The notes below the pieces were generated by a model, which worked only from the letters and a program-made list of their open reading frames with translations, ran no database searches and was not told the DNA's origin. A stretch of DNA of 8,359 nt from Acidimicrobiia bacterium (GTDB lineage Bacteria; Actinomycetota; Acidimicrobiia; Acidimicrobiales; Poriferisodalaceae): assembly GCA_026983855.1 (NCBI GenBank), contig JALSTE010000652.1, positions 1 to 8,359 of the forward strand, read 5' to 3'. Both the position numbers and the translations under genes were made by a program. This document shows positions 1 to 6,768 of this stretch, in pieces (position 1 is the first letter of the stretch; the number at the start of each line of letters is the position of its first letter).

Positions 1-154
1 CCTGGTTGACCTGGTGGGTGATCGAAGGGGTGTCGAGCTCATGGCCCGACGTCAGCGTGAGCTGGGAGCCGCGACCTCCTGGGGGGCGGTGGGCAAACTG
101 ACCCGGCAGGTCTACGAGAACCTGATTCGCGCCGGTGCGGGCAGGAGCGTCTGA
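1..154 (+). CDS. Glycosyltransferase, C-terminal end (partial, probably GT4)
   Basis: An open frame enters from the left edge in phase 2 and stops at TGA 152-154, leaving about 50 residues. The fragment ends with a basic and aromatic helix-like stretch (SWGAVGKLTRQVYENLIRAG). In GT4-type glycosyltransferases the last helix commonly has this look, with a conserved Trp followed some ten residues later by a Tyr that packs back onto the N-terminal domain. No catalytic residues are present, so the family call rests on this end and on the setting, since the next gene starts two bases later and is a complete GT4. The next gene's Shine-Dalgarno site lies inside this coding end, which implies co-transcription and probable translational coupling. 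It could equally be the end of another GT-B enzyme such as a UDP-sugar epimerase-like protein. Confidence 0.55.
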   Translation, partial: LVDLVGDRRGVELMARRQRELGAATSWGAVGKLTRQVYENLIRAGAGRSV

Positions 155-155
155 G

Positions 156-1406
156 ATGACCTCCGCCCCCGGGCCCCGTCCCCTGAGGGTCATGCTCCTG
201 AACTCCCTCTACCCCCCCGAGATCGTCGGCGGGGCCGAGCAGTCCGTGGCCGAACTGGCCCGGGACCTGTCCCAGCGGGGTCACCGGGTGGGGGTGGTCA
301 CCCTCGGTCGCCCCGGTAGCTCCCGGGAGTTCACCCGGGACGGAACGGTCGATGTCTTCCGCATACCACTGGCCGGAGTCGTGTGGCCGTTCGGTCCGTT
401 CACCGAGAAGAGGTGGCAGAGGGGCGTGCGCAGCCTGCTCGAGGTTTTCAACCCGGTGATGGCCTATCGGGTATGGACGGTCCTGCGCCGCTGGCGTCCC
501 GACGTGCTCCACACGAACAACGTGGCCGGATTCACCGGTGCCGTCTGGCCGGCGGCCCGGCTCCTGGGGATCCCCATCGTGCACACGACCCGTGACTACT
601 ACCTCAGTTGCGTGGGTTCGGTGAGGTTCCGGAACGGTCGACCATGTGAGCGCCAGTGCCCCCGCTGCCGGGCGGTCACCTGGCCCCGTCGGCGTCTCTT
701 CGGCCTGGTGAGCCGGGGTGTCGGTATCTCGGAGTTCATCGCCCGTACCGAGGCCCGGGCCTGCGCCGCGCCCTCGGGGGGATGGGGCGTGGTACCCAAT
801 CAGGCGGGAGCCTCATCGGAGGTGCCCGTCGTCGTGAAGGGGGAGGTGGAGCTCTCCCGTCTCGTCTACCTGGGTCGCCTCAAGCCCACCAAGGGTCTCG
901 AGACCCTCTTCGAGGCGGTGCGAATACTGGCTTCGACGGGCGGCAATGTCCCGGTGACCATCGCCGGGAGGGGTGAGGAGGGATACACGTCGACTCTTCG
1001 CCGCGATGCCGGGGACCTCGATGTCGACTTCGCCGGCTACCGCCCTCCCGGTGAGGTCCTGACCCCGGGCTCGATTCTGGTGGTGCCCTCGATCTGGTGG
1101 GAACCGCAGGGCAGGGTGGTGGCCGAGGCCCGTCGCCACGGACTGCCGGTCGTGGTCAGCGACAGCGGTGGCCTGGCCGAGCAGGCCCACCACGACGAGG
1201 CCGTGTGGTCCTTCCGGGCCGGCGACGCCGGGGACCTGGCCCGGGTGCTGTCCGGATTGCTCGGTCGGCGGTGGACCCCGTCGGTGCCCCCCGGGCCGGA
1301 CGTGACGGTGGCCGAGCACTACCTGGCGGAGTACCAACAGGTGGTCGACTCACACACCCTGCGTGGTCGGGCGCGACTCTCCGGGGCGGAAGCCCGGTTA
1401 GCCTAA
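156..1406 (+). CDS. GT4-family glycosyltransferase with a four-cysteine cluster
   Basis: A 416-residue GT-B-fold glycosyltransferase, probably cytoplasmic and acting on the lipid-linked oligosaccharide. The N-terminal domain opens with a beta strand and glycine loop (LRVMLLNSLYPPEIVGGAE, residues 10-28), typical of GT4. The C-terminal domain has GRLKPTKG from residue 240 (nucleotide-sugar site) and the EX7E motif (EPQGRVVAE, residues 316-324), whose two glutamates contact the donor. Between the domains lie Cys152, Cys164, Cys168 and Cys171 (C-x11-C-x3-C-x2-C), following an HTTRDYY stretch; a related cysteine-bearing loop occurs in some GT4 subfamilies, where it could bind metal. The ATG at 156 is preferred over an in-frame GTG at 135 because AGGAG at 143-147 sits 8 bases upstream and the upstream gene stops at 154. 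Donor and acceptor sugars cannot be read from the sequence. Confidence 0.93.
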   Translation: MTSAPGPRPLRVMLLNSLYPPEIVGGAEQSVAELARDLSQRGHRVGVVTLGRPGSSREFTRDGTVDVFRIPLAGVVWPFGPFTEKRWQRGVRSLLEVFNPVMAYRVWTVLRRWRPDVLHTNNVAGFTGAVWPAARLLGIPIVHTTRDYYLSCVGSVRFRNGRPCERQCPRCRAVTWPRRRLFGLVSRGVGISEFIARTEARACAAPSGGWGVVPNQAGASSEVPVVVKGEVELSRLVYLGRLKPTKGLETLFEAVRILASTGGNVPVTIAGRGEEGYTSTLRRDAGDLDVDFAGYRPPGEVLTPGSILVVPSIWWEPQGRVVAEARRHGLPVVVSDSGGLAEQAHHDEAVWSFRAGDAGDLARVLSGLLGRRWTPSVPPGPDVTVAEHYLAEYQQVVDSHTLRGRARLSGAEARLA

Positions 1407-1565
1407 GCCTGTCATCCGCCGTGCCGATGGTGGTTGCATAGACGTGAGCGAACGTCGCCATCCACCCTGTCCACATGTCCCCCCATCCAGTTCGATATCG
1501 GGCTTCAGCATGGCATCAAACCCTCAAGAGGCCCGGCTGTCGGGCGAAATCCCGGAGCTGTCACG
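1407..1565. other. Intergenic gap within the rightward gene run
   Basis: A 159-base gap of visibly lower GC than its neighbours, the only sizeable break in the rightward run. It holds a weak dyad, GACGT/ACGTC with a 6-base loop at 1441-1456, and no T-run, so an intrinsic terminator is not supported. No good -35/-10 pair was found, but the size and composition would allow an internal promoter. A short frame (GTG 1444 or ATG 1510, stop 1567-1569) overlaps the next start codon as GTGA; it has no clear ribosome-binding site and is probably chance. The downstream gene's Shine-Dalgarno GGAG lies at 1554-1557. Confidence 0.5.
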
Positions 1566-2579
1566 GTGACCTCTGAACGGAACCCCGACCTCAGCCCGGG
1601 ACCCGATGGCTACTCCGTCTCGGTGGTCATGGCCGTGAGGGACGAGGCCGAGCACATCGTGGCCTGTCTCGAGGCCATTCTCGGACAGGACTACGCGCTT
1701 CCCTACGACGTGGTGATCGCCGACGGTATGAGTACCGACGACACCCGGAAGTTGATCGCCTCGGTGGATTCCCCGACCCCGGTCCGCGTCGTCGACAACC
1801 CCACCGGACGCACCGCGGCGGGACTCAACGCGGCCATCGCGGCCTGCGAGGGGGACATAATCGTCCGCTGTGACGGTCACGCGTTCCTGCCTCCGGACTA
1901 CATAAGCACCGCGGTCGAGATTCTCTCCGACCCCGAACTGGGACCCCAGATCGGGATGGTGGGGGCCCGTTCGATCGTGAGGGGGACGGGATTCGTGCAG
2001 AGGGGTATCGCCGCGGCGATGTCCAATCCGATGGGTGTCGGCAATGCCAAGTACCGGTACTCCGACGAGGCCGGATTCGTCGACACCGCCTTTCTGGGGG
2101 TGTTTCGTAGGAAGGTGGTGGAGCAGGTCGGGGGCTTCGACGAGACCCTCATTCGCAACCAGGACTACGAACTGAACCTGAGGATCCGCAAGGCGGGCTA
2201 CAAGATCTACTACGACCCGAGGATGGCCGTGGAGTACGCCCCGCGGGCCAGTTACGGGGCCCTGGCCTCGCAGTACTTCCAGTACGGCAGTTGGAAGAGG
2301 GTGGTGATCCGGCGCAATCCCGATTCCGTCCGGGCCCGCCAACTCGCCCCCGTGGCCCTCCTCGGGGCCCTGGCCGTCTCCCCCCTGCTGGGGCGGATCG
2401 ACCGGCGTCTGGGTCTGGCGGTTCCGGGGCTCTACGCCGGCATGGTGTCGGCCGCCGCTCTCGCGGAGACGGTGAAACGTCGCGACCCCGCCGCCCTCGG
2501 CGCCGTCCTCGCCATACCGACCATGCACCTGTCCTTCGGTGCCGGTTTCATACTCGACCCCGAGAGAGGCCGCGGCTGA
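1566..2579 (+). CDS. GT2 glycosyltransferase, succinoglycan ExoA-like, with membrane tail
   Basis: A 337-residue GT-A-fold inverting glycosyltransferase resembling the ExoA family of succinoglycan synthesis. The family start is VSVVMAVRDEAEHI (residues 18-31), followed by IADGMSTDDT (51-60). The metal and nucleotide site is RCDGHA (101-106), reading D-G-H where many GT2 enzymes have DxD, as is usual for ExoA-like proteins. FVDTAFLGVFRR (171-182) and NQDYELN (198-204) supply the acceptor loop and the catalytic-base region. Three hydrophobic segments at about 260-276, 283-301 and 308-330 anchor the C-terminus in the membrane. The frame is open back to a TTG at 1434, but GTG 1566 is chosen because GGAG at 1554-1557 lies 8 bases ahead and homology begins just after it. 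Its stop overlaps the next start as TGATG. It probably extends the polyprenyl-linked repeat unit; the sugar is unknown. Confidence 0.92.
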   Translation: MTSERNPDLSPGPDGYSVSVVMAVRDEAEHIVACLEAILGQDYALPYDVVIADGMSTDDTRKLIASVDSPTPVRVVDNPTGRTAAGLNAAIAACEGDIIVRCDGHAFLPPDYISTAVEILSDPELGPQIGMVGARSIVRGTGFVQRGIAAAMSNPMGVGNAKYRYSDEAGFVDTAFLGVFRRKVVEQVGGFDETLIRNQDYELNLRIRKAGYKIYYDPRMAVEYAPRASYGALASQYFQYGSWKRVVIRRNPDSVRARQLAPVALLGALAVSPLLGRIDRRLGLAVPGLYAGMVSAAALAETVKRRDPAALGAVLAIPTMHLSFGAGFILDPERGRG

Positions 2580-4120
2580 TGCAGACCGCACAATCCTCCA
2601 AGAGATCTCACTTCCCCCTGTGGCTGATGGGCCTGGGGGACGTGACCTTTTTCGGGGCCGGTATCTGGATGGTGTTCGATGGCACCACCCGGGCCCGACT
2701 GAACCTGTTGGTGGTGGCCCTGCCCTTCGTGCTGCTCCTGTTCAACGCCACCGGCCTGTACCGACCCCTGGGACAGGGGGCCCGGTCCTCGCTGGCCCGG
2801 GCCTCGGCCAGTGCCTTCGGGAGTGCGTTCCTGATCTGGCTGATAGCGGTGCTGGCCGACGTCGGAACCCAGAGCGCGGCCCGTGAACTGCCCCTGCTCA
2901 GCGGGGCGGCGCTCACCACCGTGTGGCGGGTGGCGGTGCGACGGTTGGAACGCCGTCTACAGGGCAACCAGACCTGGGCCCTGATCACCACCGACGGTGA
3001 GGGCGGAGCGGTGGATCGACTCCTGCGGGAGAAGGTGATGCTCCACCAGGACCTGGACGTCTCCCAGACCCGGTCCGTGCGCTACGACGAGTGGCGGGAT
3101 CACCGCGCCACCCTGCTGGAATGCCATGTGATCATGCTGGGGTCGGATCTGACCCTCGAGCAGAGGGATCAGATCCTCGTCGAGGTGATGACATGGGGCT
3201 CCACCGTGGTCATCCAGCCCGAGCTGTACTCCATGCTGCTCCACGGTGGGGAGCAGCAGAGGGTCGACGACCTGGCCGTGGTGGTCATCGGGGAGTTGGC
3301 GTTCTCGGGATTCTCCCGGGTCATCAAACGCACGGTGGACCTGGCCGTGGCCGGTACGGCGTTCATCCTGGCCTCCCCGTTCCTGCTGGCCATCGGGGTG
3401 CTCATCAGGCGGGGATCCCCGGGCCCCGCCATATACCGTCAGGTGCGGATCGGTCGGGACGGCGAACCCTTCGAGGTCCTCAAGTTCCGGACCATGGTCC
3501 AGGACGCCGAGAAGCTCACCGGGGCGGTGCTGGCCAGCCGTGACGACGACCGGATCACGCCCATAGGGCGGGTCCTGCGTTCCCTGCGGATCGACGAACT
3601 TCCCCAGTTGTGGAACGTGATCCGGGGTGACATGAGCATCGTGGGCCCCCGGCCCGAACGACCGGAGATGACCGCCGACTTCGAGCGGGAGATCCCCGGC
3701 TACGACCTGAGGCACCTGGTCCGACCCGGTATCACGGGCCTGGCCCAGGTGAGCACGAACTACTCCACCACCCCCCAGGAGAAGCTCCGCTTCGATCTGG
3801 TCTACATGCAGCAGTACTCCCTGTGGCTGGATCTGAGGATCATGCTCCAGACCGCCAAGGTCATGCTCAAGCGGGAGCAGGCGGAGGGAGTCGGACTCCC
3901 GGACGGGTCCACGGATCGGGACGACGGGGACGATCGGACCGTGGACACCGCGGCCCCGGCGGTCACCCCCGAAGCCGTGGCCCGAACCGTCGAGGAGGAC
4001 CCGACCGAACCTCCGGAGGGGTCCGGGGACGGTACCGAAACCGAACCGGCGCCAATGTCCGAGGATGTGATTGGGCGGCGGTCCGAGTCCGATGTCGTAC
4101 CGGGTGGCGGAAGACACTGA
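2579..4120 (+). CDS. Polyprenyl-phosphate sugar-1-phosphate transferase (initiating glycosyltransferase) with acidic tail
   Basis: A 513-residue membrane enzyme that moves a sugar-1-phosphate from a nucleotide sugar to a polyprenyl phosphate, the first step of repeat-unit synthesis. Hydrophobic segments lie at about residues 14-33, 41-55, 78-95 and 104-119. A soluble middle region (about 127-240) follows and lacks a clear GxGxxG. The catalytic bacterial sugar transferase domain begins near KRTVDL (250), with a re-entrant hydrophobic helix, then VLKFRTM, the Asp339-Glu340 pair in RIDELPQLWN, GPRPE (356-360) and the RPGITGLAQV region, ending near residue 433. This is the WcaJ/WbaP/CpsE-type large architecture. 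Unusually, about 80 further residues rich in Asp, Glu, Thr and Pro follow; most relatives end soon after the catalytic domain. The frame is open further upstream, but ATG 2579 overlaps the previous stop (TGATG) and a purine-rich GAGAGG precedes it. Specificity (glucose, galactose or other) is not readable. Confidence 0.95.
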   Translation: MQTAQSSKRSHFPLWLMGLGDVTFFGAGIWMVFDGTTRARLNLLVVALPFVLLLFNATGLYRPLGQGARSSLARASASAFGSAFLIWLIAVLADVGTQSAARELPLLSGAALTTVWRVAVRRLERRLQGNQTWALITTDGEGGAVDRLLREKVMLHQDLDVSQTRSVRYDEWRDHRATLLECHVIMLGSDLTLEQRDQILVEVMTWGSTVVIQPELYSMLLHGGEQQRVDDLAVVVIGELAFSGFSRVIKRTVDLAVAGTAFILASPFLLAIGVLIRRGSPGPAIYRQVRIGRDGEPFEVLKFRTMVQDAEKLTGAVLASRDDDRITPIGRVLRSLRIDELPQLWNVIRGDMSIVGPRPERPEMTADFEREIPGYDLRHLVRPGITGLAQVSTNYSTTPQEKLRFDLVYMQQYSLWLDLRIMLQTAKVMLKREQAEGVGLPDGSTDRDDGDDRTVDTAAPAVTPEAVARTVEEDPTEPPEGSGDGTETEPAPMSEDVIGRRSESDVVPGGGRH

Positions 4121-4122
4121 GG
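4119..4122 (+). promoter_or_regulatory. Shine-Dalgarno GAGG choosing the flippase start
   Basis: GAGG straddles the TGA of the transferase gene and lies 8 bases before GTG 4131. Other in-frame starts (ATG 4092, TTG 4167, ATG 4194) have weaker or badly spaced sites; TTG 4167 does have GGAG 6 bases ahead. ATG 4194 would begin exactly where homology to other flippases is expected, so the choice is open. Confidence 0.4.
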
Positions 4123-4130
4123 CCTCCACC

Positions 4131-5738
4131 GTGGGATCCTCAGGGGATGAACCGTCGGAGACGGCATTGAACGGGAGAACGGCGGCCCCGGACATGAGCG
4201 CCTCCGCGGTCAGGGGGGCGGTGAGGTCGGGGGCCCGTTGGGTGACCCTGGCCCAGATAGCCGTGCAGCTGGTTCGCCTGGTGGGGGGCCTGGCCATAGC
4301 CCTGTTGCTGGGACGCGACGATTTCGGGTTGGTCAGTCTGCCCCTGCTGATCGTCCTGTTCCTGGACGTGACCCTCAAGGATCTGGGGTTCAGCGCCGCC
4401 GTGGTCCAGCGCAAGGAGGATCCCGGCCCCGAGATCAGCAGTCTGTTCTGGATGAACGTCATAATCGGCACGACCATGTCGGGCCTGCTGTTCATCGGGG
4501 GCCCGACCCTGGCCGGACTGATGCATCAGCCCGAGGCCGGTCGTCTGGTCAGCTTCGGTGGCATCGTGTTCGGGCTGTCGACCCCCGCCGTGATCCACTG
4601 GGCCCTGCTGCGCCGGTCGATGAACTTCTCCTCGGTGGCCCTGTTGCAGATCACCACCGGTGTCCTCACCGCCGGTCTGCCAATAGTGCTGGCCCTCATG
4701 GGATGGGGTCCCTGGGCGGTGGTCTGGGGGTCCAACCTGTCCGCCCTGGTGGTGACCAGCCTGGCCTTCCGGCTCACCGGGTGGCGGCCCATGTTGAGGC
4801 TGAGATGGTCGGACCTGCGCCCCTTCATGGGTTACAGCCTCAACCTCTCGGCCTCGAGGGTGGTCACCTTCGCCACCGCCAACGGCGACCGTCTGATGGT
4901 CATCCGCTGGCTGGGCACGGCGGCCATAGGCATCTACAACCTTGCGTTCCGGATGATGCTCACCCCCATCCGCCTGCTCACGACCCTGGCCCTGGAGGTA
5001 CTCATGCCGGGTCTGAGCCGCATGCAGGACCGTCCGGCCGAGATGGCCCTGGCGTTCCGTCGGGCGATCGCCTTGAACGCGGTGGCGGTGATCCCGTTCA
5101 TGTTCACCCTGCACGTCTCGGCCTATCCCCTCGTCGACGTCCTGCCCGAGGAGTGGAAACCGGCGGCCCCGGTGGTCGCCATCCTGGCCATGGTGGGGGC
5201 CCTGCAGGGAATCATGTCGCTCATGAACTCCGTGTACATGGCCCTGGGTCGGACCCGACTGCAGTTCATGTGGTCGGTCGTGGTCGCCGTGGTCAGCGTC
5301 TCCGCCTACGCCATCGGCCTGCAGTGGGGGGTGGTCGGGGTCGCCTGGGGCTACCTGGCGGCCCTTTCGCTGTTGTTCCTGCCCCACATCGCCATACCGG
5401 CCCGCCTGGTGGGGGTGGGTCTGAGGCGGGTGCTGGTCGATCTGGTCCCCATCCTCGCCTCGGGGGCGGTGCTCCTGGTGGCCGGATACGGGGCCCGAAC
5501 CCTGGCGGTGGGCTGGGTCCCCCTCTACCGTCTGGTGTTCACGGCCGGTGTGGCGATGACCGCCTACCTGATGGCCCTGGTGGTGACCAGACCCGGTGCG
5601 GTCGGTGACCTGATCCGGCTCCTGCCCCTACCCGCCCGGATCTCGGGACCCGCCCTGGGGTGGTTCTCCCGGGGCGCCGTCCCGGCATCCGCCCCCGAAC
5701 CCCTCGAAGGGGTACTCACCCCGGGAGGAACATCGTGA
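4131..5738 (+). CDS. Wzx-type polysaccharide flippase (MOP superfamily, WzxC-like)
   Basis: A polytopic inner-membrane protein of about 535 residues that would flip the completed polyprenyl-linked repeat unit to the outer face of the membrane. The recognisable protein begins at residue 22 with MSASAVRGAVRSGARWV, the usual opening of WzxC/AmsL/TuaB-like flippases. Next come a first hydrophobic helix, LLGRDDFGLVSL, and LGFSAAVVQRKE, both common in this group. The chain carries roughly twelve to fourteen hydrophobic segments with few charges between them, and a charged mid-protein loop (FRLTGWRPMLRLRW). The last 40 or so residues are Pro/Gly-rich and probably cytoplasmic. The start is uncertain: GTG 4131 has the best ribosome-binding site, ATG 4194 fits homology best, and ATG 4092 would overlap the previous gene by 29 bases. 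The stop overlaps the next start as GTGA. At least six isoleucines are coded by ATA, odd at this GC content. Confidence 0.92.
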   Translation: MGSSGDEPSETALNGRTAAPDMSASAVRGAVRSGARWVTLAQIAVQLVRLVGGLAIALLLGRDDFGLVSLPLLIVLFLDVTLKDLGFSAAVVQRKEDPGPEISSLFWMNVIIGTTMSGLLFIGGPTLAGLMHQPEAGRLVSFGGIVFGLSTPAVIHWALLRRSMNFSSVALLQITTGVLTAGLPIVLALMGWGPWAVVWGSNLSALVVTSLAFRLTGWRPMLRLRWSDLRPFMGYSLNLSASRVVTFATANGDRLMVIRWLGTAAIGIYNLAFRMMLTPIRLLTTLALEVLMPGLSRMQDRPAEMALAFRRAIALNAVAVIPFMFTLHVSAYPLVDVLPEEWKPAAPVVAILAMVGALQGIMSLMNSVYMALGRTRLQFMWSVVVAVVSVSAYAIGLQWGVVGVAWGYLAALSLLFLPHIAIPARLVGVGLRRVLVDLVPILASGAVLLVAGYGARTLAVGWVPLYRLVFTAGVAMTAYLMALVVTRPGAVGDLIRLLPLPARISGPALGWFSRGAVPASAPEPLEGVLTPGGTS

Positions 5739-6667
5739 AACCTGGACTCGTGACCATCGGCCTGCCGGTGTACAACGGCGAGAACTTTCTGGCCCAGGCC
5801 CTGGACTCCCTGATCGCCCAGGAGTACCGGGACCTCGAGATCGTCGTCGTGGACAACGGATCCACCGACACCACACCGGAGATCCTGAGCCGCTACTCCG
5901 CCGCCGACGACCGGATAAGGGTGGAGCGCGGCGACCGGAACCGGGGGGCGGCCTGGAGTTTCAACCGCACGTTCGAACTGGCCCGGGGCGAGTACTTCAC
6001 CTGGTGCGCCCACGACGACGTGTACCTCCCGGGGTTCATCTCGGCCTGTGTCGACGTGCTGAAGGCCGACCCCGGGGTCAGTGTGGTCGTCTCCTCGGCG
6101 GCCATGATCGATCCGCAGGGGGAGGTCATCGGGCCAATCGAGGACTTCGAGTTGTGTACGTCCCCCGATCCGGTGGTCCGCGGCTGGGACATCATGTCGA
6201 GGCTCAGCCGTTGCCTGCACGTGTTCGGCGTGACCCGTACCGGGGAGATGGCCCGCACCCGCCTGATCGGGGCCTACAGCAGTTCGGACAAGACGACCCT
6301 GTTCGAACTGGCCCTGATCGGCCGCTTCGCCCTGGTGCCCGAGGTGCTGTTCCTCAACCGTGAGCATCCGGGGAGGTCGATGAGGGCCCACGGTGAGCAG
6401 GCCCGGGACCGTGAGGCCTGGTTCGATCCGGACCGGGCCGGGCGGGTGACGCTGCCGTGGTGGCGCCTTCTGGTGGAGTACGAGAGGTCCCTGCGGCTCT
6501 CCGATCTGGGTGCCCGGGACCGCTGGCGTCTGCGGATCCGCTACCCCCTGTGGATGCTGGACGGACGCAACCGGACCCATCTGTGGAAGGAAGCGGTCAG
6601 GGCCGGGCTGCTCAAGGCCAGGTTGGGTGGACTGCTCCGTTTGATCAAGGGCCGAGCCTCCCGCTGA
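5735..6667 (+). CDS. GT2-family glycosyltransferase
   Basis: A 310-residue GT-A glycosyltransferase without obvious membrane segments. It opens with VTIGLPVYNGENFLAQALDS (residues 6-25), followed by LEIVVVDNGSTDTTPEIL (34-51), the nucleotide-binding half of GT2 enzymes. The metal-binding DxD-type motif is CAHDDV (91-96), preceded by the typical GEYFTW. The C-terminal third is rich in Arg and Trp and probably contacts the membrane or the lipid-linked acceptor. GTG 5735 is the clear start: GGGAGGAA at 5723-5730 is the strongest ribosome-binding site in the run and the start overlaps the flippase stop (GTGA). An upstream in-frame extension to 5660 would lie inside the flippase gene and is not needed. 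This is the last gene of the rightward run; it presumably adds one sugar to the repeat unit, identity unknown. Confidence 0.93.
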   Translation: MKPGLVTIGLPVYNGENFLAQALDSLIAQEYRDLEIVVVDNGSTDTTPEILSRYSAADDRIRVERGDRNRGAAWSFNRTFELARGEYFTWCAHDDVYLPGFISACVDVLKADPGVSVVVSSAAMIDPQGEVIGPIEDFELCTSPDPVVRGWDIMSRLSRCLHVFGVTRTGEMARTRLIGAYSSSDKTTLFELALIGRFALVPEVLFLNREHPGRSMRAHGEQARDREAWFDPDRAGRVTLPWWRLLVEYERSLRLSDLGARDRWRLRIRYPLWMLDGRNRTHLWKEAVRAGLLKARLGGLLRLIKGRASR

Positions 6668-6768
6668 GCCCTTCCCCTGGGGCATTCGGAGGACGCGGAG
6701 ATCCGGTCGGGGAATGTGACGAGGCTGCCCCCGGTGGGGTGGTGGATCCCCGTCGCGGGCCTCAGCGG
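6661..6768. terminator. Possible bidirectional terminator between convergent genes
   Basis: The two convergent genes are separated by 94 bases (6668-6761). The perfect inverted pair CCGCTGAG (6661-6668) / CTCAGCGG (6761-6768) encloses both stop codons. Inside it are TTCCCC (6672-6677) / GGGGAA (6709-6714) and small GC stems such as CCCG-TCG-CGGG (6749-6759). There is no T-run on either strand, so a classic intrinsic terminator is not shown. The outer pair may simply reflect both genes ending in Arg-stop (CGC TGA). Confidence 0.25.

Noticed and set aside
1434..1565. Longer start (TTG 1434) for the ExoA-like gene
   Set aside because: The added residues are not family-like, TTG is rare as a start, and a good Shine-Dalgarno site serves GTG 1566.
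1524..2591. A 355-residue minus-strand open frame opposite the ExoA-like gene
   Set aside because: It shows no family resemblance and a typical antisense composition; the plus-strand gene is unambiguous.
4071..4131. Programmed frameshift joining the initiating transferase to the flippase
   Set aside because: A +1 shift would be needed and no slippery site or stimulatory structure was seen. Both genes have their own starts and belong to separate families, so simple overlap is enough.
2957..4495. A 512-residue open frame on the minus strand
   Set aside because: It lies opposite the transferase and flippase genes, which have clear family motifs. Its translation is Gly/His/Pro/Asp-rich with no recognisable domain, as expected for an antisense frame in GC-rich DNA.
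4140..5387. A 415-residue minus-strand open frame opposite the flippase
   Set aside because: Its composition is dominated by His, Gln, Gly and Asp, with no motif. It is the mirror of hydrophobic codons on the other strand.
5564..6685. A 373-residue minus-strand open frame opposite the second rightward GT2
   Set aside because: No motif; it covers a gene with clear GT2 motifs and a strong ribosome-binding site.
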